A stretch of 9,481 nt of DNA. It comes from Bacillota bacterium (lineage in GTDB: Bacteria; Bacillota; Clostridia; Peptostreptococcales; Anaerovoracaceae). A program made the translations under genes and the position numbers. The notes below the pieces were generated by a model. It was not told the DNA's origin, did no database searches, and worked only from the letters and a program-made list of their open reading frames with translations. The DNA lies in contig JAFZRK010000144.1 in the NCBI GenBank assembly GCA_017619905.1, positions 1 through 9,481 on the forward strand. Direction: 5' to 3'. Positions 1 through 5,497 of the stretch are shown here, one piece after another (positions within the stretch are counted from its first letter, which is position 1; each line of letters opens with the position of its first letter).

Positions 1-992
1 GAGTATACGCGGAAGAACGCGAGCTTGCCCACGAAGGGGTCCGTCATTATCTTGAACGCCAGGGCCGCGAACGGCTCGCTGTCGGAGGAATGACGCTCTT
101 CTTCCTTCTCCGTCTTGGGGACTATGCCCTTGATCGAAGGGATGTCCGTAGGCGCCGGCATGTAGTCCACGATAGCGTCCAGCAGGAGCTGTACGCCCTT
201 GTTCTTGTATGCCGATCCGCACAGTACGGGTACCATCTCGTTTGCGATGGTCAGCTTGCGTATTGCTTTTTTGATCTCGGCGGAGCTGATCTCCTCACCT
301 TCCAGGAACTTCATCAGAAGCTCCTCGTCCGACTCGGCTACGGCCTCGAGCAGGATCTGGCGGTACTCCTTTGCTTTGTCAAGCATGTCCGCCGGGATCT
401 CCGTCTCGTCTATTACCTTGCCTAGATCGTCGGTGTAGATCTCCGCCTTCATTTCGATAAGGTCTATCTCGCCGACAAAGGACCCTTCGGAACCGATAGG
501 CAGCTGCACGGCCACGGCGGGGGCCTTAAGGCGGTCCTTGATCATCTGAAGCACGTGGTAAAAGTCCGCTCCGGTGATGTCCATCTTGTTGACGAATATC
601 ATCCTGGGCACATGGTACTTCTCCGCCTGCCTCCAGACAGTCTCGGACTGCGGCTCTACTCCGCCTTTTGCGCACAGAACTGTAACGGCGCCGTCAAGGA
701 CTCTTAAGGAACGCTCCACTTCCACGGTGAAATCCACGTGGCCCGGAGTGTCTATGATGTTGATCCTTGTGTTCTTCCACTGAGCCGTAGTAGCGGCAGA
801 CGTAATGGTGATGCCCCTCTCCTGCTCCTGCTCCATCCAGTCCATGACCGCCGCTCCGTCGTGCGTCTCGCCGATCTTGTGGGTCCTTCCGGTGTAGAAC
901 AGTATTCTTTCAGTGGTTGTCGTTTTACCGGCATCGATGTGGGCCATGATGCCGATATTTCTGGTGTTTTCAAGAGAAAACGCTCTTGGCAT
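1..992 (-). CDS. fusA: Translation elongation factor G (3' end outside window)
   Basis: Elongation factor G, the cytosolic GTPase that drives ribosomal translocation and, with RRF, ribosome recycling. The window holds the first 330 codons, nearly half of a protein normally about 690 residues long; the frame is open to the left edge. The whole G domain is visible: P-loop AHIDAGKT (about residues 17-24), switch I RGITIT (59-64), DTPGH (81-85) and NKMD (135-138), followed by the start of domain II. The N-terminus MPRAFSLENTRNIGIMAHID is canonical. The start is fixed by a strong AAGGAGGAG (998-1006) five bases upstream of the ATG, and this site overlaps the rpsG stop codon (TAAGGAGG), so the two genes are probably translationally coupled. 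It is the third gene of rpsL-rpsG-fusA. No lesion is visible in the part seen. Confidence 0.97.
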   Translation of the reverse strand, partial: MPRAFSLENTRNIGIMAHIDAGKTTTTERILFYTGRTHKIGETHDGAAVMDWMEQEQERGITITSAATTAQWKNTRINIIDTPGHVDFTVEVERSLRVLDGAVTVLCAKGGVEPQSETVWRQAEKYHVPRMIFVNKMDITGADFYHVLQMIKDRLKAPAVAVQLPIGSEGSFVGEIDLIEMKAEIYTDDLGKVIDETEIPADMLDKAKEYRQILLEAVAESDEELLMKFLEGEEISSAEIKKAIRKLTIANEMVPVLCGSAYKNKGVQLLLDAIVDYMPAPTDIPSIKGIVPKTEKEEERHSSDSEPFAALAFKIMTDPFVGKLAFFRVY

Positions 993-1004
993 CCTGGCTC
1001 CTCC

Positions 1005-1475
1005 TTAAAACCTGTAGTGAGCAAAGGCTCTGTTGGCCTCTGCCATTCTGTGTGTATCTTCTCTCTTCTTTACAGAAGCTCCGGTTCCGTTGGCTGCGTC
1101 CATGAGTTCTTTCGCGAGTCTCTCGCTCATGGTGCGCTCGCCGCGGGCCCTTGTGTAGTTGGTGAGCCAGCGAAGACCCAGGGTCTGGCGTCTTTCAGGT
1201 CTTACTTCGATAGGAACCTGATAGTTGGCGCCGCCGACTCTCCTGGCCTTAACTTCCACCTGCGGCATGATGTTTGCCATAGCCGCCTGGAAGACTTCCA
1301 ATGGCTCTTTTCCTGTTTCCTCCTTGATCTGGTCGAAGGCATCGTAGACGATCTTCTGCGCAACGCCCTTCTTACCGTCCAGCATGATGCTGTTGATAAG
1401 CTTGGCTACTACGACGTCGCCGTAGACCGGATCGGGGAGAACTTCCCTTTTGGGGACATTACCTCTTCTAGGCAC
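1005..1475 (-). CDS. rpsG: 30S ribosomal protein S7
   Basis: Ribosomal protein S7, a primary assembly protein of the 30S head that binds the 3' major domain of 16S rRNA and sits near the E site. The product reads PRRGNVPKREVLPDPVYGD at the N-terminus and ends in NRAFAHYRF, with the conserved core segments MLDGKKGVAQKIVYDAF and VGGANYQVPIEVRPERRQTL. I chose the GTG start at 1475 because AAGGAGGG (1483-1490) lies seven bases upstream and because it gives 156 residues, the usual bacterial S7 length. A longer in-frame ATG at 1565 would add 30 residues with no S7 similarity and would run through the hairpin region. fusA follows after 12 bases. The gap to rpsL (132 bases) is unusually structured, consistent with translational control by S7 itself. 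Confidence 0.96.
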   Translation of the reverse strand: MPRRGNVPKREVLPDPVYGDVVVAKLINSIMLDGKKGVAQKIVYDAFDQIKEETGKEPLEVFQAAMANIMPQVEVKARRVGGANYQVPIEVRPERRQTLGLRWLTNYTRARGERTMSERLAKELMDAANGTGASVKKREDTHRMAEANRAFAHYRF

Positions 1476-1514
1476 TTCTTTTCCCTCCTTGCTAGGTTGC
1501 AATTCATCGGTACT

Positions 1515-1534
1515 CAGTAACACTTGGTTTACTG
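1515..1534 (-). promoter_or_regulatory. Hairpin in rpsL-rpsG gap, proximal to rpsG
   Basis: A perfect 6-bp inverted repeat, read in the transcript as CAGUAA, an 8-base loop, then UUACUG. It lies about 40 bases upstream of the rpsG GTG and 25 bases upstream of its ribosome binding site. It is followed by no U tract, so it is not an intrinsic terminator. With the larger hairpin just upstream it makes a two-helix structure in the intercistronic RNA. Its role is inferred from position only. Confidence 0.5.
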
Positions 1535-1536
1535 CG

Positions 1537-1565
1537 GTGCCCAGATAATATATATCAATGGGCAC
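1537..1565 (-). promoter_or_regulatory. Bulged hairpin in rpsL-rpsG gap, candidate S7 operator
   Basis: In the transcript (minus strand) this reads GUGCCCA, UU bulge, GAUA, loop UAUAU, UAUC, UGGGCAC. It forms an 11-bp stem interrupted only by a two-base bulge on the 5' side. It is between rpsL and rpsG, upstream of the rpsG ribosome binding site. In E. coli, S7 represses translation of the distal str genes by binding the rpsL-rpsG intercistronic RNA. This structure is in the matching place, but I cannot show homology to the E. coli element. No U tract follows, so a terminator is unlikely. Confidence 0.5.
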
Positions 1566-1607
1566 TATTCCCGATTTTTACGATCAAAACTTTTTCAGTA
1601 CGAAGAA

Positions 1608-2030
1608 TTACTTCTTCTTGGCCTTGGGCCTCTTGGCACCGTACTTGGAACGAGCCTGGCCGCGGTTGGCGACGCCGGCGGTATCAAGTGTGCCGCGCAC
1701 GATGTGGTATCTTACACCAGGCAGATCCTTTACACGGCCGCCGCGGATAAGAACAACACTGTGCTCCTGAAGGTTGTGACCGATACCGGGGATGTAAGCA
1801 GTTACCTCGATGCCGTTAGTTAAACGTACACGGGCGACTTTGCGAAGTGCGGAGTTCGGCTTCTTAGGGGTAACGGTCTTTACAGACGTGCATACTCCCC
1901 TCTTCTGGGGCGCCTTGGTGTCTGTAGGAACTCTTCTGAGCGAGTTCATTCCCTTGAGCAGAGCCGGGCTCGTGGACTTCTTTACGGTCTGGGTCCTTCC
2001 CTCTCTAACCAGCTGGTTAATGGTAGGCAT
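1608..2030 (-). CDS. rpsL: 30S ribosomal protein S12
   Basis: Ribosomal protein S12, part of the decoding centre at the 30S shoulder. It is 140 residues with the hallmark stretches PQKRGVCT, TPKKPNSALRKVARVRLTNG, GHNLQEHSVVLIRGGRVKDL and PGVRYHIVRG. The classical streptomycin-related lysines are both present: K57 in TPKKPNSA (E. coli K43) and K101 in RVKDLP (E. coli K87). D102 is the position that RimO methylthiolates in many bacteria. Compared with E. coli S12 it has about 13 extra residues near positions 25-40, as in Bacillus. The lysine-rich tail ends in KAKKK. The ATG is preceded by AAAGGAGAT (2036-2044). It is the first gene of the str operon and has its own promoter at 2112-2141. Confidence 0.98.
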   Translation of the reverse strand: MPTINQLVREGRTQTVKKSTSPALLKGMNSLRRVPTDTKAPQKRGVCTSVKTVTPKKPNSALRKVARVRLTNGIEVTAYIPGIGHNLQEHSVVLIRGGRVKDLPGVRYHIVRGTLDTAGVANRGQARSKYGAKRPKAKKK

Positions 2031-2069
2031 TTAATATCTCCTTTCTTCTAGATTTCCGTCCGCATAATT

Positions 2070-2090
2070 GCGCACAATAAAAGAGTGCGC
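2070..2090 (-). promoter_or_regulatory. Hairpin in the rpsL 5' leader
   Basis: A perfect inverted repeat, GCGCAC, a 9-base loop, GTGCGC, sits in the untranslated leader between the predicted rpsL transcription start (near 2105) and the ribosome binding site. The loop is A/T-rich and no run of U follows the stem. It may be a leader element that stabilises or regulates the str mRNA; nothing in the sequence proves this. Confidence 0.4.
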
Positions 2091-2111
2091 TGCTTTTGCG
2101 GCAACGCACAA

Positions 2112-2141
2112 ATACTATCACAACAGACATTCGAATGTCAA
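2112..2141 (-). promoter_or_regulatory. Promoter of the rpsL-rpsG-fusA operon
   Basis: On the minus strand there is a perfect -35 box TTGACA (plus-strand 2136-2141) and a -10 box TAGTAT (plus-strand 2112-2117), separated by 18 bases. This predicts a start near 2105 and a leader of about 75 bases before the rpsL ATG. It is a sigma-A/sigma-70-type promoter and is the only good match in the 220-base gap between rpsL and the Nudix gene. The rest of that gap (about 2145-2250) is G+C-rich and holds no gene or clear terminator that I can see. Confidence 0.75.
2126..2139. promoter_or_regulatory. 14-bp perfect palindrome over the rpsL -35 region
   Basis: The sequence GACATTCGAATGTC is its own reverse complement. 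It overlaps four bases of the TTGACA -35 box of the rpsL promoter and occupies most of the spacer. A short direct repeat (TGTTG) lies on either side of it. Position and symmetry suit a dimeric DNA-binding protein that would block RNA polymerase. It does not look like the Bacillus-type LexA site (GAAC-N4-GTTC core). The regulator is unknown. Confidence 0.45.
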
Positions 2142-2250
2142 CAGTTTTTTTGCCTGTTTGAGATGGCTGTTTTTATTGATATTTCAAAGCGTTTGGCGGC
2201 GTCGGGCGGTGGCTTTGCGGCGGCCTTTCGGAGCACCCCGCGCAAGGGCT

Positions 2251-2709
2251 TTACCGGTCCCTGCTCCAGCTCACCAGACGGTCGCCTTCGTAGATTACCG
2301 TAAGGTCGATTCCGCCTTTTTTCGCCAGCACGTCCGGCATGAAGAGACGGTCCCCTTCCCACATCGGAAGATCCATCACCTGGTCTTCGTCGATCCAGGC
2401 AAGTTCGCCCTCAGGACAGTCCTCCGCCAGGTCGCCGGTAAAGTCCCCGCAGACGAAAAGATACATCTCCTCGTCCTCCCAGATGTCGGAGCGGAAATGC
2501 ACCACGCCCAGGCATTCCATGCTGCCCGCGGTAAGACCCGTCTCCTCCAGGACCTCGCGGCGCGCGCACTGCTCGGGAGTCTCTCCGGGAAGGGACTTTC
2601 CGCCGGGGGCTATCCACTTGCCCTCGTTGAGGTCGCCCTCCTTCTTGACGCGGTGCATCATCAGCCATTTGCCGTCTTTGTACATGTGGCAGAGAGTGGT
2701 GTCTATCAT
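2251..2709 (-). CDS. Nudix hydrolase, MutT/MTH1-like
   Basis: A 152-residue single-domain Nudix hydrolase, expected to be cytosolic and to cleave a nucleoside diphosphate linked to another moiety using Mg2+. The Nudix box G-x5-E-x7-REUxEExGU is perfect at residues 37-59, with R51, E52, E55, E56 and G58 all present. The flanking pattern (N-terminal TLCHMYKDGKWLMMHRVKK, then GKWIAPGGK, and LAWIDEDQVMDLPMWEGD near residues 103-120) resembles MutT/MTH1-like enzymes annotated as 8-oxo-dGTP diphosphatases. The substrate is inferred from this family and not proven. The start ATG is preceded by GGAGG nine bases or less upstream. It is divergent from the G3E GTPase gene across an 84-base gap and lies upstream of rpsL on the same strand. 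No terminator is obvious after its stop, so some read-through into the str operon is possible. Confidence 0.9.
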   Translation of the reverse strand: MIDTTLCHMYKDGKWLMMHRVKKEGDLNEGKWIAPGGKSLPGETPEQCARREVLEETGLTAGSMECLGVVHFRSDIWEDEEMYLFVCGDFTGDLAEDCPEGELAWIDEDQVMDLPMWEGDRLFMPDVLAKKGGIDLTVIYEGDRLVSWSRDR

Positions 2710-2725
2710 AGGATCCTCCGCTGAT

Positions 2726-2752
2726 ATTATACACCATTTGCCGTGCTGGAAA
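2726..2752 (-). promoter_or_regulatory. Promoter of the Nudix hydrolase gene
   Basis: A perfect minus-strand -10 box TATAAT (plus-strand 2726-2731) lies 17 bases from the Nudix ATG, predicting a leader of only about ten bases that is filled by the ribosome binding site. The -35 is weak: TTTCCA at 2747-2752 with a short 15-base spacer is the best candidate. It overlaps the -35 region of the divergent promoter. Confidence 0.5.
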
Positions 2753-2775
2753 AATCCTCCGCGGGATAGTATAAT
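2747..2775 (+). promoter_or_regulatory. Promoter of the G3E GTPase/His-rich operon
   Basis: A -35-like TGGAAA (2747-2752) and a perfect TATAAT (2770-2775) are separated by 17 bases. Transcription would begin near 2782, right at the CGGAGGGG ribosome binding site, so the leader is very short (about 12 bases). The -35 region is shared with the divergent Nudix promoter, so the two genes could compete for polymerase or respond to one regulator. Confidence 0.6.
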
Positions 2776-2793
2776 GATATTCGGAGGGGAAAC

Positions 2794-3390
2794 ATGAAAA
2801 CGATAATACTCGGAGGATTCCTCGGCTCCGGAAAGACCACGGTCCTTCTGCAGCTGGCAAGATACATTACAGGCAGGCCGGACTTCCCGCAGGTCGTCAT
2901 TCTGGAGAACGAGATCGGCGAAGTCGGCGTGGATAACGAGATACTGGAGGGCGCGGCGCTGTCCGTGGAGAGCGTGTTCTCCGGCTGCATCTGCTGCACT
3001 GGCGCGCTGGAGCTTACGGACGCGGTGCAGGCCATAGAGTCGCAGTACGAGCCGGACTGGCTGATAATCGAAGCCACCGGAATGGCCCTGCCGGTATCGG
3101 TAAAGAACAAGCTTAAGGAGGCGTTCGGAATTGACTCCGTAATGCTTACTCTCACGGATGCCAGCCGCTGGAAGAAGCTGTTTAAGATAACGCCGGAATT
3201 CGTTCAGGGGCAGCTCGAAGGAGCGGATACCGTGCTTATGACGAAGACCGACAAAGTGGACGCGGAGACGCTGGCGCAGGTATACTCGTCTGTGAAGGCG
3301 CTGAGCGGACCGGCGCAGGTATATCCGGTCTGCGCTCTGGAGCCCATAAACGAAAAGATATTCGAAGAACTGATGGCCAAAGCTGAATAA
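2794..3390 (+). CDS. G3E-family (COG0523/CobW-like) GTPase, G domain only
   Basis: A P-loop GTPase of the G3E family, whose members (HypB, UreG, CobW, ZNG1) use GTP hydrolysis to deliver metals or cofactors to target enzymes. Visible motifs are the P-loop GGFLGSGKTT at residues 7-16, ENEIGEVGVD at 39-48, the metal-binding CICC at 65-68 that defines COG0523 proteins (CxCC), a Walker B-like IIEATGMA at 91-98, and TKTD at 150-153 as the base-recognition motif. At 198 residues it stops after the G domain; typical CobW/COG0523 proteins are about 300-400 residues with a separate C-terminal domain. The histidine-rich stretch common in the family is also absent here but present in the next gene, 15 bases downstream in the same operon. 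The ATG follows CGGAGGGG closely. Related GTPases occur near corrinoid methyltransferases, which fits the activator gene nearby. The metal or cofactor cannot be told from the sequence. Confidence 0.9.
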   Translation: MKTIILGGFLGSGKTTVLLQLARYITGRPDFPQVVILENEIGEVGVDNEILEGAALSVESVFSGCICCTGALELTDAVQAIESQYEPDWLIIEATGMALPVSVKNKLKEAFGIDSVMLTLTDASRWKKLFKITPEFVQGQLEGADTVLMTKTDKVDAETLAQVYSSVKALSGPAQVYPVCALEPINEKIFEELMAKAE

Positions 3391-3405
3391 CAGAGGACGG
3401 ACGAT

Positions 3406-3879
3406 ATGGAAGAGATAAAAGAAACGATGACCGGACACGATCACTACGAGCATGAACACGAGCACTGCGGATGCGGACACGACCACCATGAGCATCATCA
3501 TGACCACGACCACCACGGCCATGATCATGAGCACCACCATCTGCACGAGAACATAGAGATCACCACTCACGAGGCGTCCGTCACCGCTTCCGTGCGGATG
3601 GTCTTCCGGGAGGAACTGTCCGAGGCGGAAGTGCTGCTGAAAAGCTTCATGAGGGCTGTCGCGGAGGAGACGGAAGCTTTGGGAGGCACCATAGGCCACA
3701 TCAAGTTCTTCCTTAAGGAGAGCCGCGGAAGCATGTTCTCCATGACGGATACGGAAGAGATACAGAAAAAGGACGCCGCCCGCACGGAGATACGCGCGGA
3801 AGGCGTGGCGATAGTGCTCGGGCTGGAACCGGAGCAGCTGGAAGACATAGTCGCAGCGCACTACCCCGGTGCGGTGTAG
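3406..3879 (+). CDS. Histidine-rich putative metal-binding partner protein
   Basis: A 157-residue protein in two parts. Residues 11-47 contain 20 histidines alternating with Asp and Glu, plus a CGC motif at 21-23, an arrangement typical of Zn, Ni or Co storage or buffering tracts. Residues about 52-157 form a compact alpha/beta-looking domain without histidine clusters (conspicuous stretches TIGHIKFFLKES at 95-106 and VAIVLGLEPEQLEDIVAAHY near the end) that I do not recognise. There is no signal peptide, so it should be cytosolic. It follows the G3E GTPase by 15 bases with a modest ribosome binding site (GAGG at 3393-3396), so the two are almost certainly co-transcribed. A reasonable inference is that it supplies in trans the His-rich and C-terminal parts missing from that short GTPase. 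The reading frame opposite the His tract is hydrophobic but is only its shadow. Confidence 0.85.
   Translation: MEEIKETMTGHDHYEHEHEHCGCGHDHHEHHHDHDHHGHDHEHHHLHENIEITTHEASVTASVRMVFREELSEAEVLLKSFMRAVAEETEALGGTIGHIKFFLKESRGSMFSMTDTEEIQKKDAARTEIRAEGVAIVLGLEPEQLEDIVAAHYPGAV
3436..3546 (+). repeat. Low-complexity CAY/GAY/GAR codon tract
   Basis: Codons 11-47 of the His-rich gene form a run of CAC/CAT codons alternating with GAC, GAT and GAG, with no fixed repeat unit. Both CAC and CAT are used irregularly, which suggests an old, selected tract and not recent slippage. Length variation between strains would be expected here. Confidence 0.7.
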
Positions 3880-3906
3880 AACAAAGCCCTCTATTACCGG
3901 AAAAAC

Positions 3907-3937
3907 AAAGCAGCGCCTTACGCGGGCGCTGCTTTTT
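3907..3937. terminator. Bidirectional intrinsic terminator
   Basis: An 11-bp perfect stem (3907-3917 with 3925-3935) with a 7-base loop and a G+C-rich core AGCAGCGCC/GGCGCTGCT. On the plus strand it runs into a T tract (3933-3937) about 28 bases after the His-rich gene stop. On the minus strand it ends in TTT-G-TTTTT, about 20 bases after the stop of the corrinoid activator gene. It therefore serves both convergent operons. Confidence 0.9.
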
Positions 3938-3954
3938 CAGTGTGTGTATATGTT

Positions 3955-5478
3955 TTAATCAAAGAACATTCCGTCCGTGAACGCGTCGCTGAAGGACGGA
4001 TGCGTGGGCAGGTCCGTCACCTTTACGATCTTCTGTATTCTGGACAGCTCAGCGCGGGCCTCTCCGGAAAGCGCCGCGGATACCGCTCCCGCAAGCGCCA
4101 CGTTGCCCATCTTGATCGTCTTTCCCTTGCACTCCGAGGGGATGATTCCCAGAACTGCGGAACTGCTCCTGTGCGCGAACGCTCCGAAACCTCCGCCCAG
4201 CAGAAGTCTGTCGAGCTCCGCCGGGGAGACTCCCGCCTCCTCCGACAGCACGCAGACGCCTGCGTATATCGCGGCTTTCGCCATCTGGAACTTGCTGATG
4301 TCCGCCTGGGAAATGAATATCTTCTTATCTTCCGTAAGATAGAATACCGTCCTGCCCTCTTCCTCCCCGATGAAGCGCGCCATCTCCGGGCCGACTTCGT
4401 CCGCTTCTGCGATGTGACCCATCTCGTCCAGAACGCCTTCCCTGAGCATTATTCCGAGAACGTCTATGAGACCGGATCCGCAGATGCCTTTCGGCTTGCC
4501 GCCTCCGAGCACCTCCAGTTTAAGCTCTCCGTCCTCGTATTTAACGCCCGCTATGGCTCCGGTGGACGCCATCATGCCGTGCTCCAGAAGAGATGCCTTG
4601 AAAGCCGCTCCGCCGTCCGCGGCGCATGCCAGCATCCCGTCCTTGTTTCCTATCACCATCTCCGTGTTGGCGCCCAGGTCCAGCAGCATGGTCTGCCCTT
4701 CAGCAGCGGAAACGCCCGAGGAAAGAATGCCGCAGACGACGTCGCTGCCTATGAACCCGGATACCGCGGGGCAGATGTATACGCTGCCGTCGAAATCGAG
4801 CCCTATGTCCTTTCCGTTTACGGTATCTCCGAACAGCGACACCGGTGTGAACGGCGCGGTGCTGATCTGCGCGGGATCCAGCCCCGCGAAGAAATGCATC
4901 ATTATGGTGTTTCCGGTGACCGCAAGGAGCCGCACGTCTTTTTTGTCCACCTTTGCGGTCCGGCAGAGTTTATCCAGATACTGGTCCGTCTGAGCGGCGA
5001 GCTTTTCGTGCAGCTCTTCCGCGTGGCCCTCCTCCGCCGCCTTAAGGCGCGAGAGCACGTCCCCGCCGAATATGCGCTGTTCGTTGCTTCCGCGGAACTT
5101 AGTCAGGGTGTTTCCGGTCGCCAGATCCAGAAGCTGGCAAATGACGGTGGTGGTGCCTATGTCGAATGCCGCCGCGTATCCGCTCTGCCCGGGATCCGGC
5201 CCGTAGACCTTCCCTCCGCTGCTGTCGGCAAAGGACATGCGCTCCTCCGGAGCGATCTCCACCGTCATGCCGTCCTCCGCCTTCGTGACGCATGCAAGGC
5301 AGGTACCGGAAAAGCTGCTGCTCTGCACGTTCACGCTGCACTTCCTGCAGGTGCCGTTTCCTCCGCACGGGGCAGTTATGCTCTGAACGCCCGCGGTCTG
5401 CAGGGCAGCCAGTATGGTGCTGCCTTCCGAAAACGGCACTTCGTATCTCTTTGTTCCTTCGAGCACTGTTATCTTCAT
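3955..5478 (-). CDS. [2Fe-2S]/ASKHA reductive activator of corrinoid proteins (RACo/RamA-like, DUF4445)
   Basis: Proteins of this type use ATP to drive one-electron reduction of inactive Co(II) corrinoid proteins to the Co(I) state in anaerobic methyl-transfer systems. The 507 residues hold an N-terminal ferredoxin-like domain with C38-x5-C44-x2-C47 and C60 or C63 as ligands for a plant-type [2Fe-2S] cluster. An ASKHA domain starts near 102: phosphate-1 loop DIGTTT (106-111), GNTIMMH (189-195), the second phosphate loop DLGANTE (267-273), CGSG (333-336) and GGGFGAF (428-434). C-terminal DUF4445-type segments run through the end. It is shorter than RACo-type proteins of over 600 residues, with little room for the linker domain. 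It is the last gene of a three-gene operon, 19 bases after the smaller zinc-ribbon protein, with a weak GGAAAGG ribosome binding site. No corrinoid protein or methyltransferase lies in the window, so its client is unknown. Confidence 0.92.
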   Translation of the reverse strand: MKITVLEGTKRYEVPFSEGSTILAALQTAGVQSITAPCGGNGTCRKCSVNVQSSSFSGTCLACVTKAEDGMTVEIAPEERMSFADSSGGKVYGPDPGQSGYAAAFDIGTTTVICQLLDLATGNTLTKFRGSNEQRIFGGDVLSRLKAAEEGHAEELHEKLAAQTDQYLDKLCRTAKVDKKDVRLLAVTGNTIMMHFFAGLDPAQISTAPFTPVSLFGDTVNGKDIGLDFDGSVYICPAVSGFIGSDVVCGILSSGVSAAEGQTMLLDLGANTEMVIGNKDGMLACAADGGAAFKASLLEHGMMASTGAIAGVKYEDGELKLEVLGGGKPKGICGSGLIDVLGIMLREGVLDEMGHIAEADEVGPEMARFIGEEEGRTVFYLTEDKKIFISQADISKFQMAKAAIYAGVCVLSEEAGVSPAELDRLLLGGGFGAFAHRSSSAVLGIIPSECKGKTIKMGNVALAGAVSAALSGEARAELSRIQKIVKVTDLPTHPSFSDAFTDGMFFD

Positions 5479-5497
5479 GTCCGAAACTGCCTTTCCA

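Noticed and set aside
738..1520. A 260-codon plus-strand open frame.
   Set aside because: It is antisense to fusA and rpsG, both unmistakable.
1515..1565. Intrinsic terminator or attenuator between rpsL and rpsG.
   Set aside because: Neither hairpin is followed by a run of U, and rpsG and fusA have no other clear promoter in the gap.
3430..3550. A strongly hydrophobic Val/Met-rich stretch on the minus strand that looks like a membrane segment.
   Set aside because: It is the reverse complement of the CAC/CAT histidine codons; GTG and ATG codons produce the effect.
2251..3861. A 536-codon minus-strand open frame running through the GTPase and His-rich genes into the Nudix gene.
   Set aside because: Only its last 152 codons are a real protein (the Nudix hydrolase, with its own start, ribosome binding site and promoter). 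The rest is antisense to two well-supported plus-strand genes and is low in complexity.
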